Shown: positions 28,701 to 38,223, numbered from the stretch's first letter. The stretch is DNA of 64,000 bases from Natranaerovirga pectinivora (GCF_004342165.1 NZ_SMAL01000011.1:1-64000); one strand, 5' to 3'. Numbers and translations: made by a program. Notes: generated from the sequence alone by a model not told the origin.

Positions 28701-31409
28701 TACACTCCCTGAACTATTTAATACTTTAGCTGTGCCATTTTCATGAAAATCTGAATTAATTTCTTTCCAATCCCCTACATATTGTAACGCAGAATTACGA
28801 TCATCTATTACTATCTCTTCTCCCATATCATAAGTTAAAGTATATGATCCCATTCCACTATAAGCATATACATTAACAAAATATCTTCCAGTTTTTTCTG
28901 CTGTAAATTGAATAAATTCTTCACTTCCCGCATTCTCAGAAGAAGCTAGCAATCCCTCTGTACTTTTGACTGTTTTGGCCCATGGTGCATATAGGTGTAA
29001 GTCGAAATCTGTTCCATTATCTGCTGTTAAATAAAGATTAATTGTTTCTCCTACTTTTAAGTCTATATGATATACATCATCTAAATCCTCTAAATAATGC
29101 AACGTTCCAATATTGATACCCTCTAAAGGAATTCCAGGAATATCATCCTCTAAAGAAAAATCTCCCATTTTTAAAGCCGCTGCTGCATTTACCAAACCTC
29201 CAGTAAAAACTTTCCCTGATAAATGAGGTAAAGGCATACTACTAGCAAGAATCTTTGCTTTCATTTGTAGTATATCTTCTGTTCCATCACTTAATAATAA
29301 TGCAGCTATACCTGCAACATGCGGTGCCGCCATAGATGTACCATCATAATAATCATATGAATAATCATAATTGTTATCCCCCGGATAAAAGAGTGCTACT
29401 TGTCCATCTGAGTTCGCAGGGGCTAAATAATCCATCCATATACTAGGTAATAAATGGTAGGTGTGATTTTCAAAAACTGTCCCACTCATTCCATTTACAA
29501 ATTCTAAATAATTTGCCTCACTTACAAAATGTGTATTTAAGTAATTTAAGTAAAAGTCAGTATATTCTATATTCCAACCTGCATCTCTTCCAGATAAATA
29601 AAGATTCCCTCCATTATTTAAATATTGAATTAGTACTTGTTGATCATACTCTGTTATGGTTTTGATATACTGATCTCCTGATCCTTCTCCTGTAAACCAC
29701 ACTACTACATCATATTCATTTAGTATGTCTATACTTGGACCATCGGTATGAGCTGGTACTGTATATACATCTAAATTCTCGAACTTTAATGCCTTTAGAG
29801 GATCTTCATAATAACTTAAAACATTTCTCCGATCTCCCAAATTACTCTCATCATCTTGTACTAATAAAATTGAGCTTTGTGTATCTATATCAAAGAATTG
29901 CATTACACTTTCCATTAATTGTACTCTTTGAGTATTGCTACTTATAATTTCTAGCCCAAATCCTTGAAAAAGAGTTTTATATGCTCCTGTATCACTTTGT
30001 ATAGCCGCTCCCATCTCTGGTCCCTTAGGAACTGTACTTAGTATTCCCACCCCAGGTGCCGCTACATCTACGGTATTTTCTCCATAATTAGAAAAATGAG
30101 CTAAATGTCCTCTATTATCTACTGCTGCTACTGATATAATATTAGGACTTTCATAGCTCGCCGGATAAGTTCGGTATAAATCATTATTCCACCCATTATT
30201 ACCTGCAGCTGCGATAAATAACATACCAGAGTTTTCTATTGCTTCCTTTAGTGCCTGGGAATATCCGCCTCCACCCCAGCTATTATTGGAGATTTTCACT
30301 CCCATATTTGAAGCATATTCTATTGCTAATATAGCATCACTTGCACTTCCGCCATAAGGACCTAAAAATTTAAGTGGCATTACTTTGACATTAGGAGCAA
30401 CACCTACAATACCTATGTTATTCAAAGTAGCTGCTATAGTTCCTGCTACATGGGTACCATGTTCATCTCCATCTTCTGGATTAAACACGGTATTATTATT
30501 ATTGTAAAAATCCCAACCATAAAGATCATCTACATATCCATTTCCATCACTATCCATACCATTATGTATTTCATTAGGATTTATCCATATTCTATCCTTT
30601 AAATCTGGATGGTTGACATCTACTCCTGTATCTATTACTGCTACAACAACTTCTTCAGCACCTTGAGTTATCTCCCAAGCTTCTAATATATCAATATCAA
30701 TCCCAGGTACTCCTGGTATCCCATAGATTAATTGCCCTTGATTTTCAAGCCCCCATAAATCTCCACTCAACGGGTCTGTCGTTATATTTAAGGGTTGATA
30801 TAAATAATTAGGCTCTACATATTCTACTCTTTCATCTAACTTGAGCCTACTAATAATCTGATCTATGTTTACATGACTTGGAACCGTCACAAGATCAGCT
30901 TTAATAGAATTTAAGTTTTGTTTAACTTTTAAACTATTCTGAGCAAAAATATTTTGTTTTTCAAGAGCCTTTACATTCTCCTTAACTTTAACTATTAATT
31001 CCCCAGGAATATAATTTTTGTTATGATTAGTTTTGCTTTTCCACATTTTCTGAGAATGATCTTGTGTAATTTCTTTTGTATTACTAGGTTGCACTAAATC
31101 ATTTCTCTTGTGAACATCAACTTGTTTCTTTAAGTCACCTTTTCTTATATTATGTGTATTATTAACAGAGTTTATTTTACTTGCTTCTCTTTGATTATGA
31201 AAAAGATCTTCTTGTGATTGATTTGTAAAAAAGTATTCAACCTCTCCACCTTTATCAATATAAAAAATTTTTTCTCCTATGTTACTTTGCGTCGTATCAT
31301 TTAGCTTATAATTTGTTATATTATTCTGTGACCTAGCAAAAATACCTTGGGTAATCATTAGCATCACTATCAATACTAATGATATTACTTTAAAAATTCG
31401 ATGTTTCAT
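25728..31409 (-). CDS. large secreted subtilisin-like protease with repeated C-terminal modules
   Basis: A 1893-residue extracellular S8 protease. A signal peptide covers residues 1-25. A propeptide-like part follows (PGELIVKVKEN near 135). The catalytic Asp is in VAVIDTGVDVNHPDL (about 256), His in DEHGTHVAG (about 320) and Ser in DGTSMAAPHVAG (about 692). The gap of about 370 residues between His and Ser is roughly twice the usual. It contains an inserted domain (about 470-680) with ILLVQDDE and NNGGNLYLSGRDAGW. After the catalytic domain come a PPC-type domain (about 770-856) and alternating fibronectin-III and beta-sandwich modules (SGNW ... TFSFEGTGIQW type). The last units are nearly identical. 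No SLH or sortase anchor is seen. It is probably a nutrient or surface protease. Confidence 0.9.
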   Translation of the reverse strand: MKHRIFKVISLVLIVMLMITQGIFARSQNNITNYKLNDTTQSNIGEKIFYIDKGGEVEYFFTNQSQEDLFHNQREASKINSVNNTHNIRKGDLKKQVDVHKRNDLVQPSNTKEITQDHSQKMWKSKTNHNKNYIPGELIVKVKENVKALEKQNIFAQNSLKVKQNLNSIKADLVTVPSHVNIDQIISRLKLDERVEYVEPNYLYQPLNITTDPLSGDLWGLENQGQLIYGIPGVPGIDIDILEAWEITQGAEEVVVAVIDTGVDVNHPDLKDRIWINPNEIHNGMDSDGNGYVDDLYGWDFYNNNNTVFNPEDGDEHGTHVAGTIAATLNNIGIVGVAPNVKVMPLKFLGPYGGSASDAILAIEYASNMGVKISNNSWGGGGYSQALKEAIENSGMLFIAAAGNNGWNNDLYRTYPASYESPNIISVAAVDNRGHLAHFSNYGENTVDVAAPGVGILSTVPKGPEMGAAIQSDTGAYKTLFQGFGLEIISSNTQRVQLMESVMQFFDIDTQSSILLVQDDESNLGDRRNVLSYYEDPLKALKFENLDVYTVPAHTDGPSIDILNEYDVVVWFTGEGSGDQYIKTITEYDQQVLIQYLNNGGNLYLSGRDAGWNIEYTDFYLNYLNTHFVSEANYLEFVNGMSGTVFENHTYHLLPSIWMDYLAPANSDGQVALFYPGDNNYDYSYDYYDGTSMAAPHVAGIAALLLSDGTEDILQMKAKILASSMPLPHLSGKVFTGGLVNAAAALKMGDFSLEDDIPGIPLEGINIGTLHYLEDLDDVYHIDLKVGETINLYLTADNGTDFDLHLYAPWAKTVKSTEGLLASSENAGSEEFIQFTAEKTGRYFVNVYAYSGMGSYTLTYDMGEEIVIDDRNSALQYVGDWKEINSDFHENGTAKVLNSSGSVFLNFTGSKISWTGFKNSNQGIARVFINEVFAGDINLYSAVPKYKQVLFEKDLPYYGNHNIEIRWSGQWDRSARKSATSINIDTFMISTESTAPQPPVIFQASSTIEEIRLEYMGNESGDVAYYKVYRSTDDIKYELVAYIDSYSMPDHNWYRDSVTEDRDYFYKMTAVNNSEVESVYSNTVVARPIIPNSVYVLQDTSRHIEYTGNWTLETGESFNNGTRHVTLEEGAKVKIPFTGYKSELSIHTGPDMGVLKLTWPHGTSNEYDLYSQYGEGTWGFGTTWGSRANGEYWILECVSGKINFDYSQVYDITFDAPQIPSGLTGAKEGNSVKLIWSDNQEVDILGYKVWRRTSQENQYTLLNLVEDSNFTDDSIEEGKHYYYALTAINHAGLQSDFTGVIEIIGGVTGPILGEGYYEEDADGITYSGNWLKHNQSTHSAGSMMYSTETGAYVEFSFEGTGIQWIGNNRNNAGIAKVTINNEKAEYVDLYSPTNQFQQMVYEKQGLEFGVHTIRIEVTGNKNVGSSNTLVSIDAFDIYNIITTPGAPKNLTAIKNGITSVDLSWLPGSDEVVEWYNVYRSSTTGYGYDKIAKVTNMIFTDVNIDPLKDYYYVVTAVDYAGNESDMSNEVKVLGHIQEQIRIEETAEEIIYSGNWLNHNQSTHSGGRMKYSTETGAYVELSFEGTGIQWISNIRNNAGIAKVTINNEKVEYVDLYSPTTQFQQMVYEKQGLEYGVHTIRIEVTGTKNVGSSNTLVSIDAFDINNIVTTSPIAPKNLTAIKNGITSIDLSWLLGSDEDVAWYNVYRSTTAGYGYEKIAKVTNLKYTDVNINPLKDYYYVVTAVDYFGNKSDMSNEVEVLGHIQEQIRIEETAEVIIYSGNWLNHNQSTHSGGSMKYSTEKGAYVEFSFEGTGIQWISNIRNNAGIAKVTINNEKAEYVDLYGPTNQFQQMVYENQGLKYGVHTIRIEVAGTKNVGSSNTLVSIDAFEVTQLIERN
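25741..27440. repeat. 672-675 bp tandem repeats inside the subtilase gene
   Basis: Three successive copies (about 25741-26412, 26413-27084 and 27085-27440, the last partial) are very similar in DNA, with spacing of 675 and 672 bp. Each full unit encodes one beta-sandwich module (NHNQSTHSGG ... STNTLVSIDAFD) plus one fibronectin-III module (KNGITS.DLSWL...YYYVVTAVDY). More diverged copies lie further upstream in the gene. Copy number could change by recombination without loss of frame. Confidence 0.9.
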
Positions 31410-31771
31410 CCTCTCATCTCCCTTATATAATTTATTATAAATGCTTACTTCTGCTAACTATCTTTATCCTCCTTATCTAATTTAAAAGCACTTCAAATTA
31501 ACTTCATCGAGCACTTCTTTATAGATATGAAGAAATAGCACTATACCTTCATTTAATAACTAATACCTTACATTTAATCTGCATGTGTTTACTAAGAAGA
31601 CAAATTTATTTTTTAGTTATTTATAAAGAAAGTGACTTAGTCACTTCAACTCCCCACCCCTTCATTCGTGAGGAGCTTTTATAACCTAAGATGGGCTTTC
31701 TTTTTACCTTATTCACTTCTATTTCTTACTGTTACCCTACTTTTTCTATGTTGTATCCAAGTGCTAGTTCT
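31410..31771. other. intergenic region between murA-like and subtilase genes
   Basis: No gene is visible. The notable content is a compact structured segment at 31630-31680 (see separate entry). The rest is AT-rich leader of the subtilase gene and the 3' flank of the murA-like gene. Confidence 0.6.
31630..31680 (-). mobile_element. possible IS200/IS605-type end remnant
   Basis: On the minus strand CTCCTCAC ... GTGGGGAG forms an 8-bp stem with one wobble, followed by TTGAA and a GTGACT-A-AGTCAC palindrome. This arrangement recalls the structured 3' ends of IS605-type tnpB elements in clostridia, as far as I remember them. No tnpA or tnpB coding remnant is seen nearby, so it would be a solo end or a small non-autonomous element. 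Confidence 0.3.
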
Positions 31772-33031
31772 TTAGTTGTTATAATTACTCCACTTAATTT
31801 TAGCTCCTAAGCTTTGAAACTTTTCAATAAAGTTTTCATATCCTCTTTCAATTTGTTCAGCATTGCTAATTCTTGTAATACCATCGGAAACCAAACCTGC
31901 TAAGAGTAATGCAGCTCCAGCACGTAAATCATCTGCAAAAACATCAGCCCCAGTTAATGAATTCCCTCCTTTTATAACAAGTAAGTTATTCTCTACATTT
32001 GTATCAACACCCATTTTTTTCAACTGAGCTGCATATCCAAATCTATCTGGGAATCTTAGGTCTACAATTTTAGACATTCCTTTCGCTTGAGATGAATAAA
32101 CTGCAAGTAATGGTTGCATGTCAGAATTAATACCGGGATAAGGTCCCGTACTTATTTCTAAAGGGTACGATGTACTACCTTTAATAATTACTGAACTTTG
32201 TCCTTCATATATATTAAGACCACTTGATTTCAAGAAAATCAATGGTATTTCTAGATGCATTGATGGGAAATCTAATATTTCTACATCACCATCTGTTATT
32301 GCAGCTGCAACAAGAAACGTTAGTGCTTCCATATTATCAGGAATAACTTTATGAGTGGCTGTGTGCAATTTTTCAACACCGTAAACAACAATACTTTCAT
32401 TACCTCTTACTTCAATGTTTGCTCCCATTTTATTTAACATATCAATGAGATCAAGAATTTCTGGACGAATATGAGGATTCCAAATTGTTGTTTTACCTAT
32501 TGCTAGTGATGATGATAGAATTGCATTTTCAGTAGCACCTGTAGATCTTAATGGCAAATGAATATCAGCACCTTTAAGTCGACCATTCGATTCAGCACAT
32601 AAATAATCATCTTCAACCCAAACTCTTGCCCCTAATGACTCAAGCACCATTTGATGAAGATCATACTTTCGTTCTCCTATTTTGCAGCCACCTGGTAGTG
32701 GAACCTTTGAGAACCCTTTACGCGCTAATAAAGCTCCCCAAATTAATAATGTATTTCTAATAGACCTTTTATTCCAAATAAGTTCAGATGAATTGATGCC
32801 TCCGCTTATAATTAACGTATCCCCTACAGCATCTATTTTCTTCCCTAAACTTTCCAACATTTCATTATGAATTTTAACATCTGATAAACCATTAGGGAAA
32901 TTACTTATGATTAATTCTTCATCTGTTAGGATTGATGCAGCTTGCAATCTTAAAGCACTGTTCTTAGCACCACTTAACTTAATCTTACCTTTTAAAGTAC
33001 TTCGTTCAACTAATAATTCTCTTTGGCTCAT
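31772..33031 (-). CDS. murA: MurA-like enolpyruvyl transferase
   Basis: Transfers enolpyruvate from PEP to UDP-GlcNAc in the first committed step to UDP-MurNAc. The 419-residue protein has the LSGAKNSALR start motif, the catalytic-cysteine loop PLPGGCKIGERKYDLH (canonical PGGCAIGxRP), and DLRAGAALLLAGLVSDG near the end. Length matches the family. The basic and acidic substitutions in the Cys loop differ from housekeeping MurA sequences I know, so it may be a specialised paralogue acting on another UDP-amino sugar. It lies at the end of the polysaccharide cluster, separated by a decayed epimerase gene from the rest, with MurB 5 kb upstream in the same cluster. Confidence 0.85.
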   Translation of the reverse strand: MSQRELLVERSTLKGKIKLSGAKNSALRLQAASILTDEELIISNFPNGLSDVKIHNEMLESLGKKIDAVGDTLIISGGINSSELIWNKRSIRNTLLIWGALLARKGFSKVPLPGGCKIGERKYDLHQMVLESLGARVWVEDDYLCAESNGRLKGADIHLPLRSTGATENAILSSSLAIGKTTIWNPHIRPEILDLIDMLNKMGANIEVRGNESIVVYGVEKLHTATHKVIPDNMEALTFLVAAAITDGDVEILDFPSMHLEIPLIFLKSSGLNIYEGQSSVIIKGSTSYPLEISTGPYPGINSDMQPLLAVYSSQAKGMSKIVDLRFPDRFGYAAQLKKMGVDTNVENNLLVIKGGNSLTGADVFADDLRAGAALLLAGLVSDGITRISNAEQIERGYENFIEKFQSLGAKIKWSNYNN

Positions 33032-33084
33032 TTTAACACTCCATTTCTTTTTTATATTCTTGAATTTAGCTTTATAATTCTTCT

Positions 33085-33790
33085 TTGTAATATTGTACGT
33101 CAGTCCACGAAATTCTTAATCCCGTCCTCAATACTCTTAGATGACTTAAAGTTAATTTCTCTTTCTAAATCTCCTACATCTGCATAGGTTTTAAATATCC
33201 CCAAGTTGCCTATACATATAGACTTTCTTCGCTTCTATGCATTGATAAATCTCAAGACTGAACTGGATTAGTAAAGCCCTTCATAGGAGTATCATAAAAA
33301 CTACTATATATATGGCCCTCAACTTAATTGATTTCTCCGTTCAGCAAAAGAGAGACTGGCTGACCCATATTGTGAATTGTAGAGAATAGTGTTTCTTTGT
33401 TGCCCCCATAGAACCTAATGATGCACAAGCAGGCGTCTAGAAGTATTTTATACAGGCCTCTATGATACGCATAAAATCAGTTAGGTTTGAATCAACAAAT
33501 GCAAAGGGGTTCTAATTAGAGTATCGCACTCCTGCTTAAATCCTAAATTTATGTCGTGATCTGGCTGGTAATGTTCGAATATATTGTTAGGTCGTACTTG
33601 TTTTTTATATCTATCGTATAGAAATTAAGGTTATAGTACTTACCTAATATTTGCACGTCTAGATTACTTATGACTTTGCTTAAAATTATCAATCAAGTTG
33701 GTAAGTTCCTATTATTTATTAAATAAGAAGCTTCTAATATTTTTTGAGAGGATGCAATGAATCCGGCTGCATCTATTATTAGTATTTACT
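33085..33790 (-). pseudogene. decayed NAD-dependent sugar epimerase (UDP-glucuronate epimerase type)
   Basis: About 700 bp without an intact frame, yet pieces in all three minus-strand frames match the family in the right order. They are AAGFI near 33770, ENPFAFVDSNLTDFMRIIEA near 33460, YDTPMKGFTNPVQ near 33270, then TYADVGDLEREINF and SIEDGIKNFVD near 33110-33160, where a TGA follows. Frameshifts and stops are scattered through it, so it is old. Intact homologues are about 330-350 residues and convert UDP-glucuronate to UDP-galacturonate. It explains the long gap between the acetyltransferase and murA-like genes. Confidence 0.85.
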
Positions 33791-34330
33791 TCATTCAGAT
33801 AGTTCTTTTAAATCTTTAATTTTTTTAGCTGGTATTCCAGCATATACACTATACTCATCTACATTCTTAATCACGACACTATTTGCTCCAACTATTGAAT
33901 TACTACCAACAATTACATCTCCCAAAATCTTGGCACCAGCAAAGATAATTACATTATCACCAACAATAGGGTAATTATTTTTGACACTATCTCCAAGATT
34001 TTGACCACCAAGCGTCACTTGCTGGTATATAACTACATTTTTTCCTATCTTAACGCCATCACCAATCACAACTCCGTTAATGTGTCTGAGCTCGAGCCCT
34101 AGCCCAATGTCTGCTTTTAAGCTAATGTGAACACCATACTTTAAAATCATTCTATTCCTTAGTAAAATCCCTAGTTTACAAAACCCTTTATCATAACTAA
34201 TCTTTGAAATTCTGTATAATAAAATCACACGCTTTGAGGGATTTCCAATAATAATACTCAGAGTTGCGATGATACTCTTTTTCTTGTCCATTTTAATTTC
34301 TTTTTGAATGACATCTCTTAAAGTAAACAT
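33791..34330 (-). CDS. serine acetyltransferase-like hexapeptide O-acetyltransferase
   Basis: A 179-residue left-handed beta-helix acyltransferase, closest in form to CysE-type serine acetyltransferases (GVHISLKADIGLGLELRHIN, then GVVIGDGVKIGKNVVIYQQVTLG). The C-terminal YSVYAGIPAKKIK is the usual end. In a polysaccharide cluster such proteins normally acetylate a sugar hydroxyl rather than serine; that is inferred from context. It comes 15 bp after the flippase gene and before the decayed epimerase. Confidence 0.8.
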   Translation of the reverse strand: MFTLRDVIQKEIKMDKKKSIIATLSIIIGNPSKRVILLYRISKISYDKGFCKLGILLRNRMILKYGVHISLKADIGLGLELRHINGVVIGDGVKIGKNVVIYQQVTLGGQNLGDSVKNNYPIVGDNVIIFAGAKILGDVIVGSNSIVGANSVVIKNVDEYSVYAGIPAKKIKDLKELSE

Positions 34331-34345
34331 TTTAATCTCCTTCCA

Positions 34346-35602
34346 TTATCTCTTAAATACTTTTATTCTGTTAATATCACATTTGCTAAATATTAAAATA
34401 TCCCAAAGTTTAACATTAAAGATTCTACTATAATATAACAAGAATGATATCCCGCATATAAAGTATGAAATAATTGACGCATATGCTGCACCAACTATTC
34501 CATAAATAGGTATCATAACAATATTACCAATAATATTTAATATAACAGAGATCAATAAAACAATGAAAGAGATTTTTTGTTTTCCGACAGAAATAAATAA
34601 AGTGTTAATCAATTTAAAAAATAGCATTGGGATAATTCCTATAAGTATTATTATCGTCACACTATATGCTGCAATAAAATCTTCACCGTATAGAAATTTT
34701 ATAATTGGTTTCCCAAAGATTGCAATAAAAGTAATCATGAAAACACTAATTATAATGTTTATCTTGATACTCATATTTATATCATCTATGGAGTTTTTTA
34801 TAGCTGTTTTGGCAAAGAGTACATCTTTAAATGCATCTGGAATAATCCACAGCTTGTCAGCAAGTCCAACTCCTACAGTGTACAAACCAATTTGTGAAAA
34901 TTCTACATAGCTACGTAAGATTATTATATCAAACCTATAATTCATTGTTATAAGTAATGCCGTAATCATCGGATAAAATCCGAATCTAGTTGCATCTACA
35001 AGCAACTTAAAATCAAACGATCTTTTGCTCAACTTAAAACTAAAAGATCGAATAATTCTAGTGATTATTAAAATATCTTTTAATAGTAATACTACAAATA
35101 GATAATAAATATTTTGTGGAGCTACAATAAAGACAATCAGCAACATAATGGTATATAATATTTGGTTACCGATATTTAATAAATTTCTCAAATTAATATT
35201 TTCAATCATTGAAATAAACATTAATTGTTTAGTTAATATCATTATTGATATTAACATTGTCATAAAGGTCACTTCCAACATCTTTACAGAAGCTGAAACA
35301 ATAATAGAAATAACCACATACGCTAAAAATTGAACGATTATTATAGCAAAATACTTCTCTCTTATATCCCCTTGATCATCAGTTCTTTTTTTATATGGAT
35401 ATGATTGGTAGACTCCTAGATTTAGTATTAACACTGCGATATTAATAATATTTAATATATACTCATATTGTCCCTTTAGTTCTGGTCCTAAATACCTATT
35501 GATAAACACTGTATTTAGTACTCCAAAGAAAACTAAAGTGACTTTTGTTATTAGTGAAAACGCATAACTATTTTTTAATATTTTTCTCATGCTCTTCATC
35601 AT
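34346..35602 (-). CDS. wzx: Wzx-type polysaccharide flippase
   Basis: Flips the lipid-linked repeat unit across the membrane. The 418-residue protein has 12 or so predicted membrane helices, beginning MRKILKNSYAFSLITKVTLVFFG. The early NRYLGPELKGQYEY motif is typical of the MATE/MVF-related Wzx family. It follows the polymerase gene by 14 bp in the same operon. Substrate is inferred from the cluster. Confidence 0.88.
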   Translation of the reverse strand: MMKSMRKILKNSYAFSLITKVTLVFFGVLNTVFINRYLGPELKGQYEYILNIINIAVLILNLGVYQSYPYKKRTDDQGDIREKYFAIIIVQFLAYVVISIIVSASVKMLEVTFMTMLISIMILTKQLMFISMIENINLRNLLNIGNQILYTIMLLIVFIVAPQNIYYLFVVLLLKDILIITRIIRSFSFKLSKRSFDFKLLVDATRFGFYPMITALLITMNYRFDIIILRSYVEFSQIGLYTVGVGLADKLWIIPDAFKDVLFAKTAIKNSIDDINMSIKINIIISVFMITFIAIFGKPIIKFLYGEDFIAAYSVTIIILIGIIPMLFFKLINTLFISVGKQKISFIVLLISVILNIIGNIVMIPIYGIVGAAYASIISYFICGISFLLYYSRIFNVKLWDILIFSKCDINRIKVFKR

Positions 35603-35616
35603 CTCTTAAACTTTCC

Positions 35617-37044
35617 TTATGTTTCGTTTTTTAGTGCCCGAATTAATGCTACTTTGTTTTTTTTAACCAAAACTCTGTCAATAAAATATACAAGTAATAT
35701 CATAACAGTATTCCAAATTATATTAATTTGAGAAGCAGTAGAGAACACATTGAAAATATATCTAATATTCAAGGAATAAAACAGAACAATCCAAAAGTCC
35801 GAAATATCTGTAGTCACTCTTGTTTTAAGCATTCGATTATATAACTTTCTGATGATCACCCCTGTTATAACCGCTAATAGTATAACACCAAACCAGTGAA
35901 AATTGAAAAATGCTAATCCATAACTTCTAGGAGGAAGTCCCCAATAATTTTGTCCTAATATTGCTTCTCCAACTATTCCTGCATCATCGATACTCGGCTT
36001 TGAACTCCATAATATTCTTGGAATAGGTGCAAAAAAGATATTTATTAAAGTTTTTCCAAAATTAAATTGTATATCTCCATTTAAGAGGAGGGCAATCAAT
36101 GATGGTAAAATATCAGCAGTAGCTTTTCCTCTTGCAACTGCGAATAATAGGTTCCCTAACTCTACTCCCATCAGACTTAAGTCTCCATAACGCCTAAGAT
36201 TTCCCCATAATATTCCAAAAAAAACAGCTGGTATAATTATAAAAATTAAATTTCTTAATTTTATTTTCTTATATGAATAATTATAGAATATTAAATATGG
36301 AAAAACCACACCAAAGAATGCTCTTTCTCTCCCACCAAATGTTGACATTGCAATAAATGTGGCCACATTTATGAGCACTGAAGATTTAACTCGTCCTCCA
36401 TATAGATACAGTATAGAAGCTAAGCTTCCTAACTTAACAATATTAATTAGATACGCTTTGCCAGAATACAATTCTACACGATTACTCATCATGTTTATCA
36501 TTGACATGAAGCCACCCATTTCAAACAAGATATAAAGATATGTTATGACACTAATAATTAGTATAATTTTCGCACAACTTATCGGACTATTCAATGCATA
36601 TCTGAATGGACTTAACCTAATTATCGATTTTTGATTGGAAACAATTAAAAATCCACCGTACAAAAAAACAAACCATACAATGATAATTAATAATGAGTAT
36701 GCCATTATGAAGTGATATTCATTATCAATTAACCACATTGCATATCTAAATGGTTTACCATATAAATCTTTTTCCAAGAAATTTATTAATGGTAGTATTT
36801 GTATGGTTATAAATATGTAAATAGGGTGGAACATATCTTTTACAAAAAATATTGGTGAAAGTAGAAGTGAGAAGGCACCCATCAATAATAAAGTAGAAAA
36901 ATTTAAATTGCCTTTATACAAACTTAAAAAAAATAGCATCATTATTATATTAAACGAGACTGCAGCTATAACTCGTTTAAGTGTTATACTATGGGCATTT
37001 TTTATGTAGTTTGTAAACTCGGATATATTTTTAGTGGTCTTCAT
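35617..37044 (-). CDS. wzy: Wzy-type repeat-unit polymerase
   Basis: Joins lipid-linked repeat units outside the membrane. The 475-residue protein has about 12 membrane helices and the large late periplasmic-type loop (PRILWSSKPSIDDAGIVG ... GLPPRSYGLAFFNFHW) seen in O-antigen polymerase/oligosaccharide repeat unit polymerase families. Wzy proteins share little sequence, so the call rests on topology, length and position between a glycosyltransferase and Wzx. Confidence 0.82.
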   Translation of the reverse strand: MKTTKNISEFTNYIKNAHSITLKRVIAAVSFNIIMMLFFLSLYKGNLNFSTLLLMGAFSLLLSPIFFVKDMFHPIYIFITIQILPLINFLEKDLYGKPFRYAMWLIDNEYHFIMAYSLLIIIVWFVFLYGGFLIVSNQKSIIRLSPFRYALNSPISCAKIILIISVITYLYILFEMGGFMSMINMMSNRVELYSGKAYLINIVKLGSLASILYLYGGRVKSSVLINVATFIAMSTFGGRERAFFGVVFPYLIFYNYSYKKIKLRNLIFIIIPAVFFGILWGNLRRYGDLSLMGVELGNLLFAVARGKATADILPSLIALLLNGDIQFNFGKTLINIFFAPIPRILWSSKPSIDDAGIVGEAILGQNYWGLPPRSYGLAFFNFHWFGVILLAVITGVIIRKLYNRMLKTRVTTDISDFWIVLFYSLNIRYIFNVFSTASQINIIWNTVMILLVYFIDRVLVKKNKVALIRALKNET

Positions 37045-37074
37045 AACATCTTCCTTCTATAGGTAATTATTTTA

Positions 37075-38199
37075 TCAAGTAAACTCATCATAAATCTCAG
37101 TAAGATTGCTAATATAATCCATTGGAGAGAAGTCATTTTCTATTTTTTTAACTGACTCTTCTCCCATTTGTTTTATCAAATCTTGATTTGAACTTAATTT
37201 TATTAACTTCTCATAAACTTCTTTTTTATCAAATTTATCAATAAGTATACCATTTGCAGTTGTCACTAATTTACTTGTACTTCCAACATTTGTAGCTACA
37301 ATGGCATTCTTCATAGCCATAGCCTCCAAAACACTTTGTGATGGATAATTATCTGGATAAATAAGAGAAACGAAAATTTTACTTCTACTTAAAAACCAGT
37401 ATAGTTTTTCAGTATATTTAATTTCAACCACACGGTTATCTATATAGTCTCGTAAAATTGATTCAATTTGATCTTTTAGTGGACCTTTACCTAAAATAGC
37501 AATCTTCCAATCTGGTCTTTCATCTAAAAACAACTTTATTGCTTCTGCAAATAAAACAGGATTCTTTCTCTCTATAAACCTTGAAGCAAATACTATTAGA
37601 TTCTCTTTTTCGACATCCCAATTATTTTCAGAACTTATAAAGAATGGAATAGGTGAACAAGTGATTTTTCTTACCATATCATATTCGTTATTTTCACTCC
37701 ACTTGGTTATCAATATATTATTTACAGTCGGACTTACTGCAACTATTCTATCGATATTGCACTTAAAATATTTTAGCTTGCCTTCAATTAGAGATTTTGC
37801 TACATCAGGACTAGTTACTTCAAAAATTACTTTACTCCCTAAAATCTTTGAGCCAAAAGATGTATAAAGCCCATTTAATACAAGATGCATCACACCTATT
37901 TTGTACTTTCGAATTATTAATGCCGCTTTTATGTTTAGTAGTATAAAACTCATGAGTTTTGATTTTACTATTTTGCTATCAGAAATAATGATCAAGCGAC
38001 TTTCATCATTGATAATTTTCAACCTACTAGATAATTCCTGATCTTTTTGTGCAGCTATATATAATTCACTATTAACAATAAAAAAAGTTTTCTTAGTTGC
38101 ATTATTCAATAATGAAGCAATCCTAAATATTCTTTTTTCTGCTCCTGACACTCCTTTACTCATTAAACATATCGCGATATTATTTTTTTTCACCGTCAC
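37075..38199 (-). CDS. family 4 glycosyltransferase
   Basis: A 374-residue cytoplasmic GT-B enzyme adding a sugar to the lipid-linked repeat unit. Features are the GVSGAEKRIFRIASLL N-terminal loop, VIFASRFIERKNP at the start of the C-terminal domain and the GT4 E-x7-E region YPSQSVLEAMAMKNAIVATN. Donor and acceptor are unknown. It sits between the murB-like gene and wzy in one operon. Confidence 0.88.
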   Translation of the reverse strand: MTVKKNNIAICLMSKGVSGAEKRIFRIASLLNNATKKTFFIVNSELYIAAQKDQELSSRLKIINDESRLIIISDSKIVKSKLMSFILLNIKAALIIRKYKIGVMHLVLNGLYTSFGSKILGSKVIFEVTSPDVAKSLIEGKLKYFKCNIDRIVAVSPTVNNILITKWSENNEYDMVRKITCSPIPFFISSENNWDVEKENLIVFASRFIERKNPVLFAEAIKLFLDERPDWKIAILGKGPLKDQIESILRDYIDNRVVEIKYTEKLYWFLSRSKIFVSLIYPDNYPSQSVLEAMAMKNAIVATNVGSTSKLVTTANGILIDKFDKKEVYEKLIKLSSNQDLIKQMGEESVKKIENDFSPMDYISNLTEIYDEFT

Positions 38200-38223
38200 T
38201 CACCACATTTCTAAATAGTTACA

